Part shown: piece by piece, positions 1 to 9,784 of the stretch
Position numbering within the stretch: the stretch's first letter is position 1
Layout of the letters: each line of letters begins with the position of its first letter
Origin: Pseudoalteromonas ruthenica
GTDB taxonomy: Bacteria; Pseudomonadota; Gammaproteobacteria; Enterobacterales; Alteromonadaceae
DNA length: 64,000 nt
Reading direction: 5' to 3'
NCBI RefSeq assembly: GCF_008808095.1
Contig: NZ_CP023396.1
Span: 2,621,501-2,685,500 of the forward strand
Notes under the pieces: generated by a model
What the model was told of the DNA's origin: nothing
The model's input: the letters and a program-made list of their open reading frames with translations, nothing else
Database searches by the model: none
Translations under genes and position numbers: made by a program

Positions 1-1335
1 GTGGGTGATGTCACACTTTTTTCCAGCCGAGATGTGGTTGTCAGCCGTATTATCGTGTCAATCTATCTTCTGGTCGGCAACGCCATGATCAAAACCGCGT
101 TTTTGATCTTATTGTTTTTATTGGCTTTTCGTAAACACCTCACCCATCCGCTCAATCAACTTACCGAGCAGATTGAAAGCCTTGAGCTAGATGACTTAGA
201 AGGGACAAGAATAAACCTCGATAGTAATGAAAAAAACGAGTTGAATGTCATGGCGCAGTCATTCAACAACATGATCAATAAAGTAGTCGAGTATCGCAAT
301 AAACTGGAACACACCCAAAAAGAGTTATTGAAAAGCAATGAAAAACTGGACCAGCAAAACTTACAGCTGGAGCAAGAGGTAGCAAGAAAAACCTCAAACC
401 TAAGCCAAGCGATGATGGATTTGCAGCAGCAGAAATATGAGCTGGAAAAACAAAAGCTCAACTTAACAGAGGAAATTGAACTGCGCCGTCATACCGAACA
501 AGAGTTGCTAACCAAGCAAAGCGAGATGCAGCGTTATGTCGATGAGCTCAATTTGGCCCAAGAGCGCTTGCTTGGCTCGGAGAAAATGGCAGCGCTGGGT
601 GGTTTAGTCGCGGGTATCACTCATGATATCAACACGCCTGTGGGAATAGGTGTTACCGCAACCTCCTTCTTACAAGAGCGTCTCGATGCCATTGAGCATG
701 CTTATAAAGAAAAAACACTTTCTCCGAAAGCGCTAGAAGAGTTTATTAAAGATGCGAAGCAAAGTACTGAACTGCTCACTTCAAACCTTGCCCGCGCCTC
801 AGAATTAGTTGCCAGCTTTAAACAAATAGCAGTCGATCAGGCCAGTGAAGCGGTACGCACCATAAACTTTAAAGAATACTTGGGCGAGGTGATTCGCTCA
901 CTGCACCCAAAAATTAAGAAAACTCAACACCAGGTGGATGTAAACTGCCCCGATAACTTGGTGCTCAATTTACCTGCTGGTGCTATTAGCCAAATCTTCA
1001 CTAACCTAATTATGAACTCACTCATTCATGGCTTTGAAGGTGTCGAAAAGGGCACTATCACTATTGATGTGAGCGAAAATGATGGCTTAGTGGATATTAA
1101 CTATCGTGATAATGGTCGTGGTGTTGATGCCGAACAGCTAGATAAACTGTTTGACCCCTTCTTTACCACCAAACGTGACCAGGGCGGCAGTGGTCTGGGC
1201 ACTCATATCACCTTCAATTTGGTTAAACAAACCTTGGGGAGTGAGATTGAAGTGAGCAGCGAGCCAGGCCAAGGTTTGCAATACCGGATTACTATCCCAA
1301 AAGACCTACCAAAGCCAATGCAAATGTTTAATTAG
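1..1335 (+). CDS. Sensor histidine kinase, 5' end cut by window
   Basis: C-terminal part of a membrane sensor kinase; the open frame runs to the first base, so the GTG there need not be the start and the periplasmic sensor is missing. Visible order: a membrane segment (about residues 14-43), a HAMP-like linker (47-98), a long coiled coil (98-190), the phospho-acceptor box with His208 in ITHDINTPVG, then the HATPase_c domain with an N box (NLIMNSLIHG, about 335-345), DNGRGVD (370-376), DPFFTTKR, and the GSGLG box. The HDINTPVG form of the H box is that of a subgroup of hybrid-like sensor kinases whose sensor part varies. No response regulator follows, so the partner is unknown. Kinase call sure; signal unknown. 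Confidence 0.9.
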   Translation: MGDVTLFSSRDVVVSRIIVSIYLLVGNAMIKTAFLILLFLLAFRKHLTHPLNQLTEQIESLELDDLEGTRINLDSNEKNELNVMAQSFNNMINKVVEYRNKLEHTQKELLKSNEKLDQQNLQLEQEVARKTSNLSQAMMDLQQQKYELEKQKLNLTEEIELRRHTEQELLTKQSEMQRYVDELNLAQERLLGSEKMAALGGLVAGITHDINTPVGIGVTATSFLQERLDAIEHAYKEKTLSPKALEEFIKDAKQSTELLTSNLARASELVASFKQIAVDQASEAVRTINFKEYLGEVIRSLHPKIKKTQHQVDVNCPDNLVLNLPAGAISQIFTNLIMNSLIHGFEGVEKGTITIDVSENDGLVDINYRDNGRGVDAEQLDKLFDPFFTTKRDQGGSGLGTHITFNLVKQTLGSEIEVSSEPGQGLQYRITIPKDLPKPMQMFN

Positions 1336-1356
1336 TAAGGTGACTCCTGCTATGAT
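1328..1356 (+). promoter_or_regulatory. Probable rdgC promoter (extended -10)
   Basis: TATGAT at 1351-1356 is preceded by TGC, giving an extended -10. A weak -35 (TTAATT) sits 17 bases upstream, inside the end of the kinase gene. The predicted transcript start is about 40 bases before the rdgC ATG. Inferred from sequence only. Confidence 0.45.
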
Positions 1357-1401
1357 GGCGCCACATTTAATTCGAGCCCACAGCTCAACGGAAGTAAAAC
1401 T

Positions 1402-2310
1402 ATGTGGTTTAGCAACCTTATCTGTTATCGCTTTAAGCAAGACATCAGTTACCAACAAGACGATTTTGAAAAAGCCCTAGAGCAAGACGTATTCCGCCCC
1501 TGTGGCAGCCAAGACATGCATACCTTTGGCTGGACCAAGCCGTTTGGCAAACATGGTCAGATGCTCAGTCACTTCTCGCAAAGTACTGTTTTGGTATGCG
1601 CTAAGCGGGAAGAAAAAGTACTGCCCCCTGCGGTCGTCAACGAGATGGTGCAGGAGAAGGTCGATCATTTAGAAGCTGAAGAAAACCGCCGCGTTAGCAA
1701 AAAAGAAAAAGATGAGCTAAAAGAAAACATTTTGCATTCTTTGCTGCCGCAAGCATTTAAGAAGTCTAGCCTCCAATTTGCTTTTATTGATATGGAAAAT
1801 GGCTGGGTTGTGGTCAATAGTGCCAGCTTTAATAAAGCAGAAGAGTTACTTGCGTTATTGCGCAAGTCATTAGGAACATTGCCTGTTGTGCCGGCGTTTG
1901 CAAATTATGATCTTGACTTGTTTTTAACGTCGTGGTTGAAGGAATTCAACGCTCCAGAAGGCTTCGCGATTGGCTTAGACGCCGAGTTGCAAGAGCAAGA
2001 TGACAATGGGGCACAAGTGAAGTTTAAAGGCCATGATCTATCCAGTGATGAGGTTAAAAACCACCTAGATAATGGTAAAGAGGTCACTAAGCTGGCGCTG
2101 GAGTATCAAGAACGAGTGAAGTTCTTATTGCAAAATGATGGCTCTATTAAACGCGTCAGTTATGCCGATACGTTAAAAGAAGAAAACGCCGATATTCCTA
2201 AAGAAGACATGGCAGTAAAGCTTGACGCAGACTTTATTCTTGCTTCCGAAGAAATCAAACAACTCCTTGATGCATTGACCAATCAATTAGGCGATGCCGA
2301 GGATCTGTAA
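1402..2310 (+). CDS. rdgC: Recombination-associated protein RdgC
   Basis: RdgC is a nucleoid-associated, ring-forming dimer that binds double-stranded DNA without sequence preference and restrains RecA filament use. The 302-residue length is the family norm. The N-terminus (MWFSNLICYRF), the FGWTKPFG stretch and the conserved C-terminal DADFILASEEI region are typical. Start: ATG with GGAAG ten bases upstream. It follows the kinase by 66 bases but probably has its own promoter, and it ends at a strong terminator. Confidence 0.96.
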   Translation: MWFSNLICYRFKQDISYQQDDFEKALEQDVFRPCGSQDMHTFGWTKPFGKHGQMLSHFSQSTVLVCAKREEKVLPPAVVNEMVQEKVDHLEAEENRRVSKKEKDELKENILHSLLPQAFKKSSLQFAFIDMENGWVVVNSASFNKAEELLALLRKSLGTLPVVPAFANYDLDLFLTSWLKEFNAPEGFAIGLDAELQEQDDNGAQVKFKGHDLSSDEVKNHLDNGKEVTKLALEYQERVKFLLQNDGSIKRVSYADTLKEENADIPKEDMAVKLDADFILASEEIKQLLDALTNQLGDAEDL

Positions 2311-2326
2311 GCACAATGCATAACTG

Positions 2327-2352
2327 AAAAAGGAGCCTGAGGCTCCTTTTTT
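2327..2352. terminator. Bidirectional terminator rdgC / HDOD gene
   Basis: AAAAAGGAGCC-TGA-GGCTCCTTTTT: an 11-base stem with a 3-base loop, an A run on the left and a T run on the right, so it can end both convergent genes. Confidence 0.93.
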
Positions 2353-3191
2353 CAACTGAATATTTCTCTTATATCACCCACGACTTCCTGATACTCATCG
2401 TCAGCAAATATCTCCACAGATGGGATAATCCCTTTATCGACATAAACATTCAGTGCGGACGACTTATCTGACACTTGTAAAATGCCCTCCATGATCGCGC
2501 CCATACGAATGAAATCGACAAACTCCACCTCTTTAGGGCGATAATTAGGGTCGGCCCAACACTTTGCAACTTCTACGAATTCATCAGAGAAGTCCCAAGC
2601 GGTTAAAATAGCAGCACCAATGCGCCCTGCTAGTTTTTGAATGGCATGAGCTAAAAAGCTCGGATTAGCAAACACCTCTGGGTGCTTCTCAGCCTCGGTG
2701 AGAATAGGCAAAATACCAATATTGTAGGTCAGTGCTGCCAAGGTGATAGTTTCGGTATTAATCGTGTCATGGCGCTGTTGCTTACGAAAGTTCTGCACCA
2801 ACGCTATCGAATGGCAGGCAACACGAATTGTCTTTTGCCATGCCTTATCCATATAGCCTTTGATCAGCTCATGCTGAGAGACGAATAGCTGCTCCATGGC
2901 CATCGCTGTGGCGATATTTTTTATCTGCCTTAGTCCAATGCGCGTAACGGCTTGGTTTATAGTCGTCACCTTCACCGAGCGACTCATCAAGGCGCTATTC
3001 GCAACTTTGATCATCCGTGCTGCTAATGCGGGATCATTGGCGATCACGTCCGCCATATCATGTAAGGTTATATCCGGGTCATCTGCAGCGTTACGCACTC
3101 GAAGTGCCACTTCCGGCAAGGTTGGCAGCACCAAAGTATCGTTATTTATGCGGTCAACCAAGATGGTCAGCAAAGCGTTTTCTGTGGACAT
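2352..3191 (-). CDS. HDOD domain protein
   Basis: 279 residues covering one HDOD domain (about residues 12-215), a degenerate HD-like fold common in bacterial signalling proteins. Seen: the N-terminal LPTLPEVALRVRNAADDP, NDPALAARMIKVANSAL, and a TAMAMEQLF segment, all typical. HDOD proteins lack the metal-binding HD pair and act as protein-interaction modules in signalling, motility or stress control; no partner domain (GGDEF, EAL, CheY) is present. The stop lies in the shared terminator. Family sure; function unknown. Confidence 0.88.
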   Translation of the reverse strand: MSTENALLTILVDRINNDTLVLPTLPEVALRVRNAADDPDITLHDMADVIANDPALAARMIKVANSALMSRSVKVTTINQAVTRIGLRQIKNIATAMAMEQLFVSQHELIKGYMDKAWQKTIRVACHSIALVQNFRKQQRHDTINTETITLAALTYNIGILPILTEAEKHPEVFANPSFLAHAIQKLAGRIGAAILTAWDFSDEFVEVAKCWADPNYRPKEVEFVDFIRMGAIMEGILQVSDKSSALNVYVDKGIIPSVEIFADDEYQEVVGDIREIFS

Positions 3192-3410
3192 GTCGCCAGT
3201 ATCCTTTATGTCAGCAAAGCCGTTTTTTCTTATAAATTAGCTATAAGTTACCGATAAAGTTTAGAAAGTGATAGCGCAATTGCCCATTTATTTACAAAAA
3301 ATAATTACCTATGTTCCCATAATCATTATTGCCAGCCAGCCCTTGAGTTGCTTTAATGCCCAACAACACGGGGCTCTCCCCCGCTATAACCGAATCATAA
3401 ACTCTCTCAA

Positions 3411-3443
3411 TGGACTGTGTTTTTTGTCTTACTTTACAGTCCA
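3411..3443 (+). promoter_or_regulatory. Inverted repeat in leader of the M49-like gene
   Basis: TGGACTGT (3411-3418) and ACAGTCCA (3436-3443) are perfect 8-base inverted arms around a 17-base T-rich loop. They end 28 bases before the ATG at 3472. It could be an operator or an mRNA hairpin; no known regulator consensus was matched. The rest of the 280-base gap upstream (3192-3410) shows nothing recognisable. Confidence 0.5.
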
Positions 3444-3471
3444 ATAACGAGTTACACCGAAAGAGGATCCC

Positions 3472-5163
3472 ATGAGTAAATTGTCGAAAATTTCTCAAGC
3501 ACTGCTTATTAGCTCTGTATTCGCACTTGGCGCCTGCTCCAAGCAACCACAGTCAACTACTGAACAAACGGCGGCGAGCGCACAACCAAGCAGTGGCCCT
3601 GAATTGATAAATATTGAACGCGAGCGGCTTAACATTTACACCGATTTTGAGCTCAATACCGACTTGTCACATCTAAGCGGGAATCAGCAAAAAATGCTCG
3701 CTAAACTGATTGATGCCTCAAAGATTATGGACCAACTGTTTTGGCGTCAGGCTTTCGGTGGCGAGCAACAAGATTTCTTAGCGAGCCTAGATGATGAACA
3801 AGTGCGTCACTTTGCCAAGATTAACTATGGTCCTTGGGATCGCTTAAACGGCGATCAGCCTTTTTTAAGCGGCTTTGAGCACAAACCAGCAGGGGCTCAA
3901 TTTTACCCAGCTGATATGACAAAAGAAGAATTAGAGCAAAGCAGTGTAAAAGATAAAACAGGCCTTTATTCCATCATCAAACGCGATGACAATGGTGAGC
4001 TTTACAGTGTGCCTTATTCAGTAGAATACGCCCAAGCATTGGAGGCTGCTGCAGATTTGCTGCGCCAAGCGAGCGAACTGGCCGATAATAAAGAATTCGC
4101 TAACTACTTGAGTATGCGTGCCGATGCCTTGCTAAGTGATGACTATCAAGCCTCTGATTTTGCTTGGATGGATATGAAAAATAACCCCATTGATGTGGTT
4201 ATTGGCCCAATCGAAACCTATGAAGATCAACTTTTCGGTTATCGTGCGGCTTTTGAATCCTATGTTTTGGTCAAAGACATGGCCTGGAGTGAGCGTTTAG
4301 CAAAGTTTGCGCAATTCCTTCCTGAGCTACAAAAAGGTCTGCCTGTGGCGGAGCAATATAAGCAAGAGGTTCCTGGTTCAGACGCCGACCTTAATGCGTA
4401 TGATGTCATCTACTATGCTGGCCACTCCAATGCTGGCAGCAAAACCATAGCTATCAATCTACCTAATGATGAGCAAGTGCAACTGGAAAAAGGCACTCGC
4501 CGCCTGCAACTTAAAAATGCCATGCGCGCTAAGTTCGACAAAATCCTCATGCCCATTGCCGCTGAGCTCATTGTGCCCGAGCAGCGCAAACACATTACTT
4601 TCGACGCCTTTTTTGCTAATACCATGTTCCACGAAGTGGCGCATGGCCTAGGTATTAAAAACACCATTACCGGTAAAGGCACCGTACGCCAGTCGCTTCA
4701 AGAGCACGCGAGTGCATTGGAAGAAGGTAAGGCGGATATCCTTGGCTTGTATATGGTTGAACAGCTATTGAAAAAAGGCGAGATTACCGAGGGTACGTTA
4801 GAAGATTACTATGTCACCTTTATGGCTGGAATCTTCCGCTCTGTACGTTTTGGCGCATCCAGCGCGCACGGTAAAGCTAACATGATCCGCTTTAACTTCT
4901 TCAAACAAGAAGGCGCGTTCTCCAAAGATGAAAACGGCCTATATCAGGTAAATATGGATAAGATGGCTGCAGCCATGAGCAAGCTATCGAATTTAATTCT
5001 TACCCTGCAAGGTGACGGTGACTATCAGAAGGTGGACCAACTCGTTGCTACCATGGGTGAAATTAAACCTGAATTGGCCGCTGATTTAGAAAAGCTCAGT
5101 AAAGCGAATATCCCTGTGGATGTCGACTTCATCCAGGGCAAAAAGGTATTAGGCTTAAACTAA
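3472..5163 (+). CDS. M49-like zinc metallopeptidase, lipoprotein
   Basis: 563 residues. The N-terminus is a lipoprotein signal (lipobox LGAC, Cys about residue 23) followed by a Ser/Thr/Gln-rich tether, so it is probably anchored in the periplasm. Zinc site: HEVAHG near residue 387, then EEGKADILG about 35 residues later, the spacing and second motif of dipeptidyl peptidase III-like (M49) enzymes. True DPP III has HEXXXH; here the motif is the shorter HEXXH. Start: ATG with AGAGGA upstream. Probably a peptidase on short peptides, but substrate is not shown. It stands alone between an inverted repeat and a terminator. Confidence 0.75.
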   Translation: MSKLSKISQALLISSVFALGACSKQPQSTTEQTAASAQPSSGPELINIERERLNIYTDFELNTDLSHLSGNQQKMLAKLIDASKIMDQLFWRQAFGGEQQDFLASLDDEQVRHFAKINYGPWDRLNGDQPFLSGFEHKPAGAQFYPADMTKEELEQSSVKDKTGLYSIIKRDDNGELYSVPYSVEYAQALEAAADLLRQASELADNKEFANYLSMRADALLSDDYQASDFAWMDMKNNPIDVVIGPIETYEDQLFGYRAAFESYVLVKDMAWSERLAKFAQFLPELQKGLPVAEQYKQEVPGSDADLNAYDVIYYAGHSNAGSKTIAINLPNDEQVQLEKGTRRLQLKNAMRAKFDKILMPIAAELIVPEQRKHITFDAFFANTMFHEVAHGLGIKNTITGKGTVRQSLQEHASALEEGKADILGLYMVEQLLKKGEITEGTLEDYYVTFMAGIFRSVRFGASSAHGKANMIRFNFFKQEGAFSKDENGLYQVNMDKMAAAMSKLSNLILTLQGDGDYQKVDQLVATMGEIKPELAADLEKLSKANIPVDVDFIQGKKVLGLN

Positions 5164-5184
5164 GCCTGTATTTATAGACGACAT

Positions 5185-5214
5185 AAAAACAGCGCCTTTC
5201 GGCGCTGTTTTTTT
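5185..5214. terminator. Bidirectional terminator
   Basis: Stem ACAGCGCC / GGCGCTGT with loop TTTC, A run on the left and seven T on the right. It serves the M49-like gene and the convergent HIT gene. Confidence 0.93.
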
Positions 5215-5605
5215 ATAGCTGCAAATTCTCTTTAATCTGTTGAATTTGCGCTTCAGTATAAGGTTTAGGTGGGTGTACCCCCCACACCGGTTTGGGCCAA
5301 GCGGGGTCTTGCTCAAAGCGAGCAATATGATGAATGTGCAACTGCTCAACCATGTTACCTAAAGCAGCAACATTTAATTTTGCCGGTTTGAACACTGTTT
5401 TTAACATACAGCTAAGCTTCGCCGATTCACGTCCTAACACGATTTGGTCACGATCACTTAAATCAATGATCTCTTTTAATCCGCTTTTGCGCGGTACCAG
5501 AATAAACCAAGGGTACTGGCTGTCATTCATTAACAACACTTTACACAACGGCCAATCCGCCAATTCAATACAATCTCGTTCCAACTCTGGTGCTAATGCA
5601 AACAT
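5213..5605 (-). CDS. HIT family protein
   Basis: Small nucleotide-binding hydrolase of the histidine-triad superfamily; relatives act on dinucleoside polyphosphates or AMP conjugates. The frame is open further upstream, but the ATG at 5605 has a perfect AGGAGG five bases before it and gives 130 residues starting MFALAPELERD, which is where similarity to HIT domains begins. The active-site stretch is EQLHIHHIARF, followed by DPAWPKPVWG: the first His of the canonical HxHxHxx is Gln and the nucleophile-region His residues remain. Divergent from the S9 peptidase gene with 97 bases between. Confidence 0.85.
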   Translation of the reverse strand: MFALAPELERDCIELADWPLCKVLLMNDSQYPWFILVPRKSGLKEIIDLSDRDQIVLGRESAKLSCMLKTVFKPAKLNVAALGNMVEQLHIHHIARFEQDPAWPKPVWGVHPPKPYTEAQIQQIKENLQL

Positions 5606-5702
5606 AGCATCCTCCTGTTGCTGCAAGTTTAGTGGCATAAAGTTGCGCTTATGACAGTGCATCAGTACCATCAACGCATCACTACAACAATAAGGTTTAC
5701 CC

Positions 5703-7934
5703 GTGTCTAATACAACCAAATACTTATCTGTTGCCTTGGCTGCAAGCTTAGCCTGCGGCGCAGCGACTGCCAAAGAGCTGACGCTCGAGCGCATTTTTGA
5801 CGACCCTAGTTTAGCTGGTAAAGCGCCTGTAAAGCTTAAGTTTTCTCCAGATGGTAGCCGCGTTACCTACTTGCAAGGAAAGAAAGAAGACTACAATCGC
5901 TACGACCTATGGGAATACAACCTCAAAGACAACAGCAACCGCATGTTAGTCGATTCGCAAGCATTGTTCTCAGGGCCGGAAAATCTTTCTGATGAAGAAA
6001 AAGCACGCCGTGAGCGCCAACGTATTTTTGGCCGTGGAATTTTGGAGTATACCTGGTCCAAAGACGGGCAAGCGTTGCTTTTCCCACTCAATGGGGACTT
6101 GTATTACTATCAACTGGCCAGTGGCGAAAGTCGTAAGCTCACCGATACCGAAGCGTTCGAAACCGACGCGCGATTCTCACCGAAAGGCAATTTTGTCTCT
6201 TTTATCCGCGACCAGAACTTATATGCCTTAGAACTGGCCAGTGGCAAAGAAATCCAGCTCACTCAGGATGGCGGCGGCGTCATTAAAAATGGCATGGCTG
6301 AGTTTGTAGCGCAGGAAGAAATGAGCCGCATGACCGGCTACTGGTGGTCCGGTGATGAACAGAAAATAGCCTTTACCCGTATCGATGAGAGCCCCGTAGA
6401 AGAGGCGATTCGTAACGAGATTTATGCCGACGAAGTGAAGCTATTTAACCAGCGCTACCCCTACACAGGCACCGACAATGTGGCCATAGAGCTAGGCGTT
6501 GTCCATATTGATGACAAACAGGTTGATTGGATTGATTTAGGCACCGACAAGGATATTTACATTGCCCGTGCAAAATGGCTCAAAGACAACCACACTCTGT
6601 CTTATCAATGGCAAAACCGCTCGCAGCAAGAGCTCGAGCTGCGCTTTTATGATAGCGCCGAAAAAACCCAACGCGTGGCCGTCAAAGAGAGCAGTGATAC
6701 ATGGATTAACCTGCACTTCGATTTGAAGTTTTTGCAAGATAAAGAGCACTTTATCTGGGCGTCAGAGCGCGATGGTTATAAGCACCTTTACCTGTACAAG
6801 GTCGATGGCACACTGGTACGCCAGATCACCCAAGGGGATTGGATTGTTGAGTCACTAAAAGGCGTTGATGAGCAAAATGGCGTCGTGTATTTTGCCGGTC
6901 GCAAAGACACGCCGCTAGAAAGCCATTTGTATAGCACTTCCCTATTTGAAGCTGGTGAGATTACGCGTATCACCGCAGCGGGTGAATATCATAACGTCGT
7001 TCTTGCAGAGGATAGCAAAACCTTTATTGACCGAGCCTCGTCGGTAAACCGCCCTCCCTATGTTGCACTGCGTAAAACCAATGGCGACTTTGTCACTTGG
7101 TTAGAGCAAAATGCCATTGATGAACAGCACCCACTCAGCCCTTACACCAGCGACTTAGTAAAGCCTGAGTACGGCACCATAAAGGCACAAGACGGTCAGG
7201 TAATGCACTACCGCCTGTTCAAGCCACGCAAACTGAATAAAAAGCAAAAGCACCCGGTCATTGTCAATGTATATGGCGGCCCACATGCGCAGCGAGTTAC
7301 CAACAGCTGGCGCAGTAAAAACCTATACTTTCAATACATGGTGCAACAAGGCTATGTGGTATTTCAGCTTGATAATCGCGGCTCCTACAATCGCGGAAAG
7401 CGCTTTGAAGACGTGATCTACAAACACCTTGGTGAAAGTGAGGTGCAGGATCAAATTAAAGGCGTCGAGTTTTTACGCACCTTAGATTACGTAGACCCGC
7501 AGCGCATAGGTATTTATGGCCATAGCTACGGCGGTTACATGGCGTTAATGGGGATGTTTAAAGCTGGTGATTATTTCAAAGCCGGTGTATCAGGTGCTCC
7601 TGTTACCGACTGGTCGTTGTATGATACTCATTACACAGAGCGCTATCTTGACCACCCAAAAACTAATGCCGAAGGCTATGAACAAAGCGCGGTCTTTCCA
7701 TACAGCGATGGCCTCAAGGGTCCGCTCATGATTTATCATGGCATGGCTGATGACAACGTGCTCTTTACCCACGCCACTAAGCTGTTTAAACAGCTACAAG
7801 ACAAGGCGTTGCCGTTTGAAATGATGACCTACCCAGGCTCGAAACATAGCTTGCGAGGTAAAAAGGTACAAACGCACCTGCATCACACCATTACCGACTT
7901 CTTTAACCGCCATTTTGATATGGCTCAAGAGTAA
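5703..7934 (+). CDS. S9 family peptidase (DPP IV-like), secreted
   Basis: Serine peptidase of the prolyl oligopeptidase / dipeptidyl peptidase IV family, 743 residues from a GTG start. Signal peptide about residues 1-23 (hydrophobic core, cut near ATA-KE), so periplasmic or exported. Residues 40-480 form the beta-propeller region with an EEMSRMTGYWWS stretch that holds the DPP IV-type substrate-binding Glu pair; residues 500-740 are the alpha/beta-hydrolase domain. Catalytic residues: Ser608 in GHSYGGY, Asp683 or Asp684 in ADDNV, His715 in SKHSL. Likely removes dipeptides after Pro or Ala. Terminator follows. Confidence 0.92.
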   Translation: MSNTTKYLSVALAASLACGAATAKELTLERIFDDPSLAGKAPVKLKFSPDGSRVTYLQGKKEDYNRYDLWEYNLKDNSNRMLVDSQALFSGPENLSDEEKARRERQRIFGRGILEYTWSKDGQALLFPLNGDLYYYQLASGESRKLTDTEAFETDARFSPKGNFVSFIRDQNLYALELASGKEIQLTQDGGGVIKNGMAEFVAQEEMSRMTGYWWSGDEQKIAFTRIDESPVEEAIRNEIYADEVKLFNQRYPYTGTDNVAIELGVVHIDDKQVDWIDLGTDKDIYIARAKWLKDNHTLSYQWQNRSQQELELRFYDSAEKTQRVAVKESSDTWINLHFDLKFLQDKEHFIWASERDGYKHLYLYKVDGTLVRQITQGDWIVESLKGVDEQNGVVYFAGRKDTPLESHLYSTSLFEAGEITRITAAGEYHNVVLAEDSKTFIDRASSVNRPPYVALRKTNGDFVTWLEQNAIDEQHPLSPYTSDLVKPEYGTIKAQDGQVMHYRLFKPRKLNKKQKHPVIVNVYGGPHAQRVTNSWRSKNLYFQYMVQQGYVVFQLDNRGSYNRGKRFEDVIYKHLGESEVQDQIKGVEFLRTLDYVDPQRIGIYGHSYGGYMALMGMFKAGDYFKAGVSGAPVTDWSLYDTHYTERYLDHPKTNAEGYEQSAVFPYSDGLKGPLMIYHGMADDNVLFTHATKLFKQLQDKALPFEMMTYPGSKHSLRGKKVQTHLHHTITDFFNRHFDMAQE

Positions 7935-7947
7935 GTTTCTACGCTTC

Positions 7948-7980
7948 AATCAGGCCGGCTTCTGCTGGCCTGATTTCTTT
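7948..7980 (+). terminator. Terminator of S9 peptidase gene
   Basis: Stem AATCAGGCC / GGCCTGATT followed by TTCTTTT; loop about 10 bases. Confidence 0.85.
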
Positions 7981-8070
7981 TACAATCTACTGAAAATCCA
8001 TACTTATTTTTAGGCTCACTCACTTAGAATCGACTAAACTCATAGCATTACCTCGTTCCAAGGATTTGTT

Positions 8071-9705
8071 ATGCAGCAACTTCGTCGCCTTAGTATTTAT
8101 CAACGCCTGATTGCCCTACTCGTTCTTGCCCTACTCGGTATCATCATATTAGTCGCGACCTCACTGACTAACCAATACAGCTCTTTGCTGGATGGGCAAC
8201 ATGAGAAAACGCGCAACCTAGTAGAAAATGCACACAGCATCGCGGCGTATTACCACCAACAAGCACAAACGAGCGCCCTCACGGATGAGCAAGCGAAAGT
8301 TGCCGCTAAAGATGCCATTCGCGCTTTGCGCTATGGTGATTCCAATTATTTTTGGATCAATGACACCAGCCCGACCATGGTTATGCACCCGTTTAAGCCA
8401 CAGCTCGAAGGCAAGTCATTAGCTAACACCGCCGACCCCGATGGCGTGAAACTATTCGTGCAAATGGCTGAGCTGGTTGAGCGTCAAGGTGAAGGCTTTG
8501 TGCCCTACAAGTGGCCAAAGCCAGGAAAAGATCAACCTGTCGATAAAATAGCGTTCGTTAAGGGGTTTGAACCTTGGGGCTGGGTGATTGGCTCCGGCGT
8601 TTATATCGATCACATTGAGGACACGTTTGCACGTAGCAAAACAATTCTTATCCTCGAGGGCGTTGTGATTCTCGCGGTGCTGTTAGTGATGGGCTATTTA
8701 ATAGCACAAAGTGTGATGGGGCCTATTCGTCACGCAGCAGACATGATGAAAGATATAGCGCAAGGTGAGGGAGACCTAACCCAGCGTTTAGACAGCAGCG
8801 GCAATGACGAAGTCTCTCGCCTTGCCAGGCACTTTAATGATTACACCGAAAAGATGCGCCAATCCATAGAAGCGGTCAATGAGCAAGCCAATAAAGTGAG
8901 TGAGCATGTGGCGCAACTACAATCGACGGCCCAGCAAAATCAACATCATATTGAGCTGCAGAGCGACAGCTCAGCACAAGTGGCCACAGCAATGGAACAG
9001 GTAAGTCACCAAGTGAAAGACATCAGTGATTATGCCAATAACGCCGAGCAAGCTAGCAACGAAGCGAACAGTTATGCAGATCAAGTAAAATCAGTGGTTC
9101 ATAACACAGTGAATGCGATCACCCGTTTAAGCACACAAATTGAACAAGTCGCTGAGGTGGTGCAGCAGTTAGCCAGCCAAAGTAATAATATTGGCAGTGT
9201 ACTGGATGTGATTCGCGGCATTTCCGAGCAAACCAACCTTTTGGCGCTCAATGCTGCCATAGAAGCGGCGAGAGCTGGCGAGCAAGGCCGTGGGTTTGCA
9301 GTTGTTGCTGATGAGGTGCGCACGCTAGCCAGCCGCACAGGCCAAAGCACCGATGAAATTCAAGCTATGATTGAGCAGTTGCAACAAGGTGCTGAAAAAG
9401 CTGTGCAGGCCGTACAAAACAGCCAACAGATCTCGGACAATACTGTTGAGTCCACCGCGAATACCACCGAAGCATTGGATGAAATCAACCGCTTGGTTGA
9501 CTCTATCCGGGAAATGAACGCTCATATCGCCCGCGCCACTGAGCAACAAAATGACGCCTCTAGCGAAGTGTCGCAGCGGCTCAATGATTTAGCCCATGCA
9601 ACCAATGAGTCGCTCTCCAGCACACAGGTTATGAACCAGGCGAGTAACGAACTAGAACAGGCCAGTCAAACACTCGACGGCATAGTTAAGCGCTTCAAAA
9701 TATGA
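8071..9705 (+). CDS. Methyl-accepting chemotaxis protein, sCache sensor
   Basis: 544 residues. TM1 about residues 10-32; periplasmic single-Cache domain about 35-185, with the [10 protein letters not shown] and [13 protein letters not shown] motifs of this class, which often bind small organic acids; TM2 about 190-213; HAMP 214-268; cytoplasmic signalling coiled coil to the end. The kinase-interacting tip [20 protein letters not shown] is intact. No C-terminal CheR/CheB pentapeptide is seen (ends VKRFKI). Ligand not determined. Monocistronic, with a terminator after it. Confidence 0.95.
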   Translation: MQQLRRLSIYQRLIALLVLALLGIIILVATSLTNQYSSLLDGQHEKTRNLVENAHSIAAYYHQQAQTSALTDEQAKVAAKDAIRALRYGDSNYFWINDTSPTMVMHPFKPQLEGKSLANTADPDGVKLFVQMAELVERQGEGFVPYKWPKPGKDQPVDKIAFVKGFEPWGWVIGSGVYIDHIEDTFARSKTILILEGVVILAVLLVMGYLIAQSVMGPIRHAADMMKDIAQGEGDLTQRLDSSGNDEVSRLARHFNDYTEKMRQSIEAVNEQANKVSEHVAQLQSTAQQNQHHIELQSDSSAQVATAMEQVSHQVKDISDYANNAEQASNEANSYADQVKSVVHNTVNAITRLSTQIEQVAEVVQQLASQSNNIGSVLDVIRGISEQTNLLALNAAIEAARAGEQGRGFAVVADEVRTLASRTGQSTDEIQAMIEQLQQGAEKAVQAVQNSQQISDNTVESTANTTEALDEINRLVDSIREMNAHIARATEQQNDASSEVSQRLNDLAHATNESLSSTQVMNQASNELEQASQTLDGIVKRFKI

Positions 9706-9725
9706 AGTCATCGCTTTCCGGTCAT

Positions 9726-9753
9726 AAAAAGGCCGCCCAACGGCGGCCTTTTT
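9726..9753. terminator. Bidirectional terminator
   Basis: AAAAAGGCCGCC-CAAC-GGCGGCCTTTTT, a 12-base perfect stem between the chemoreceptor gene and the convergent aminopeptidase gene. Confidence 0.94.
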
Positions 9754-9784
9754 AGCTTAACAATATCGGCTATTGCTGCCAGCG

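Noticed and set aside
5606..5794. N-terminal extension of the HIT gene
   Set aside because: The internal ATG has a perfect AGGAGG and matches the domain start; the extension also overlaps the S9 gene start.
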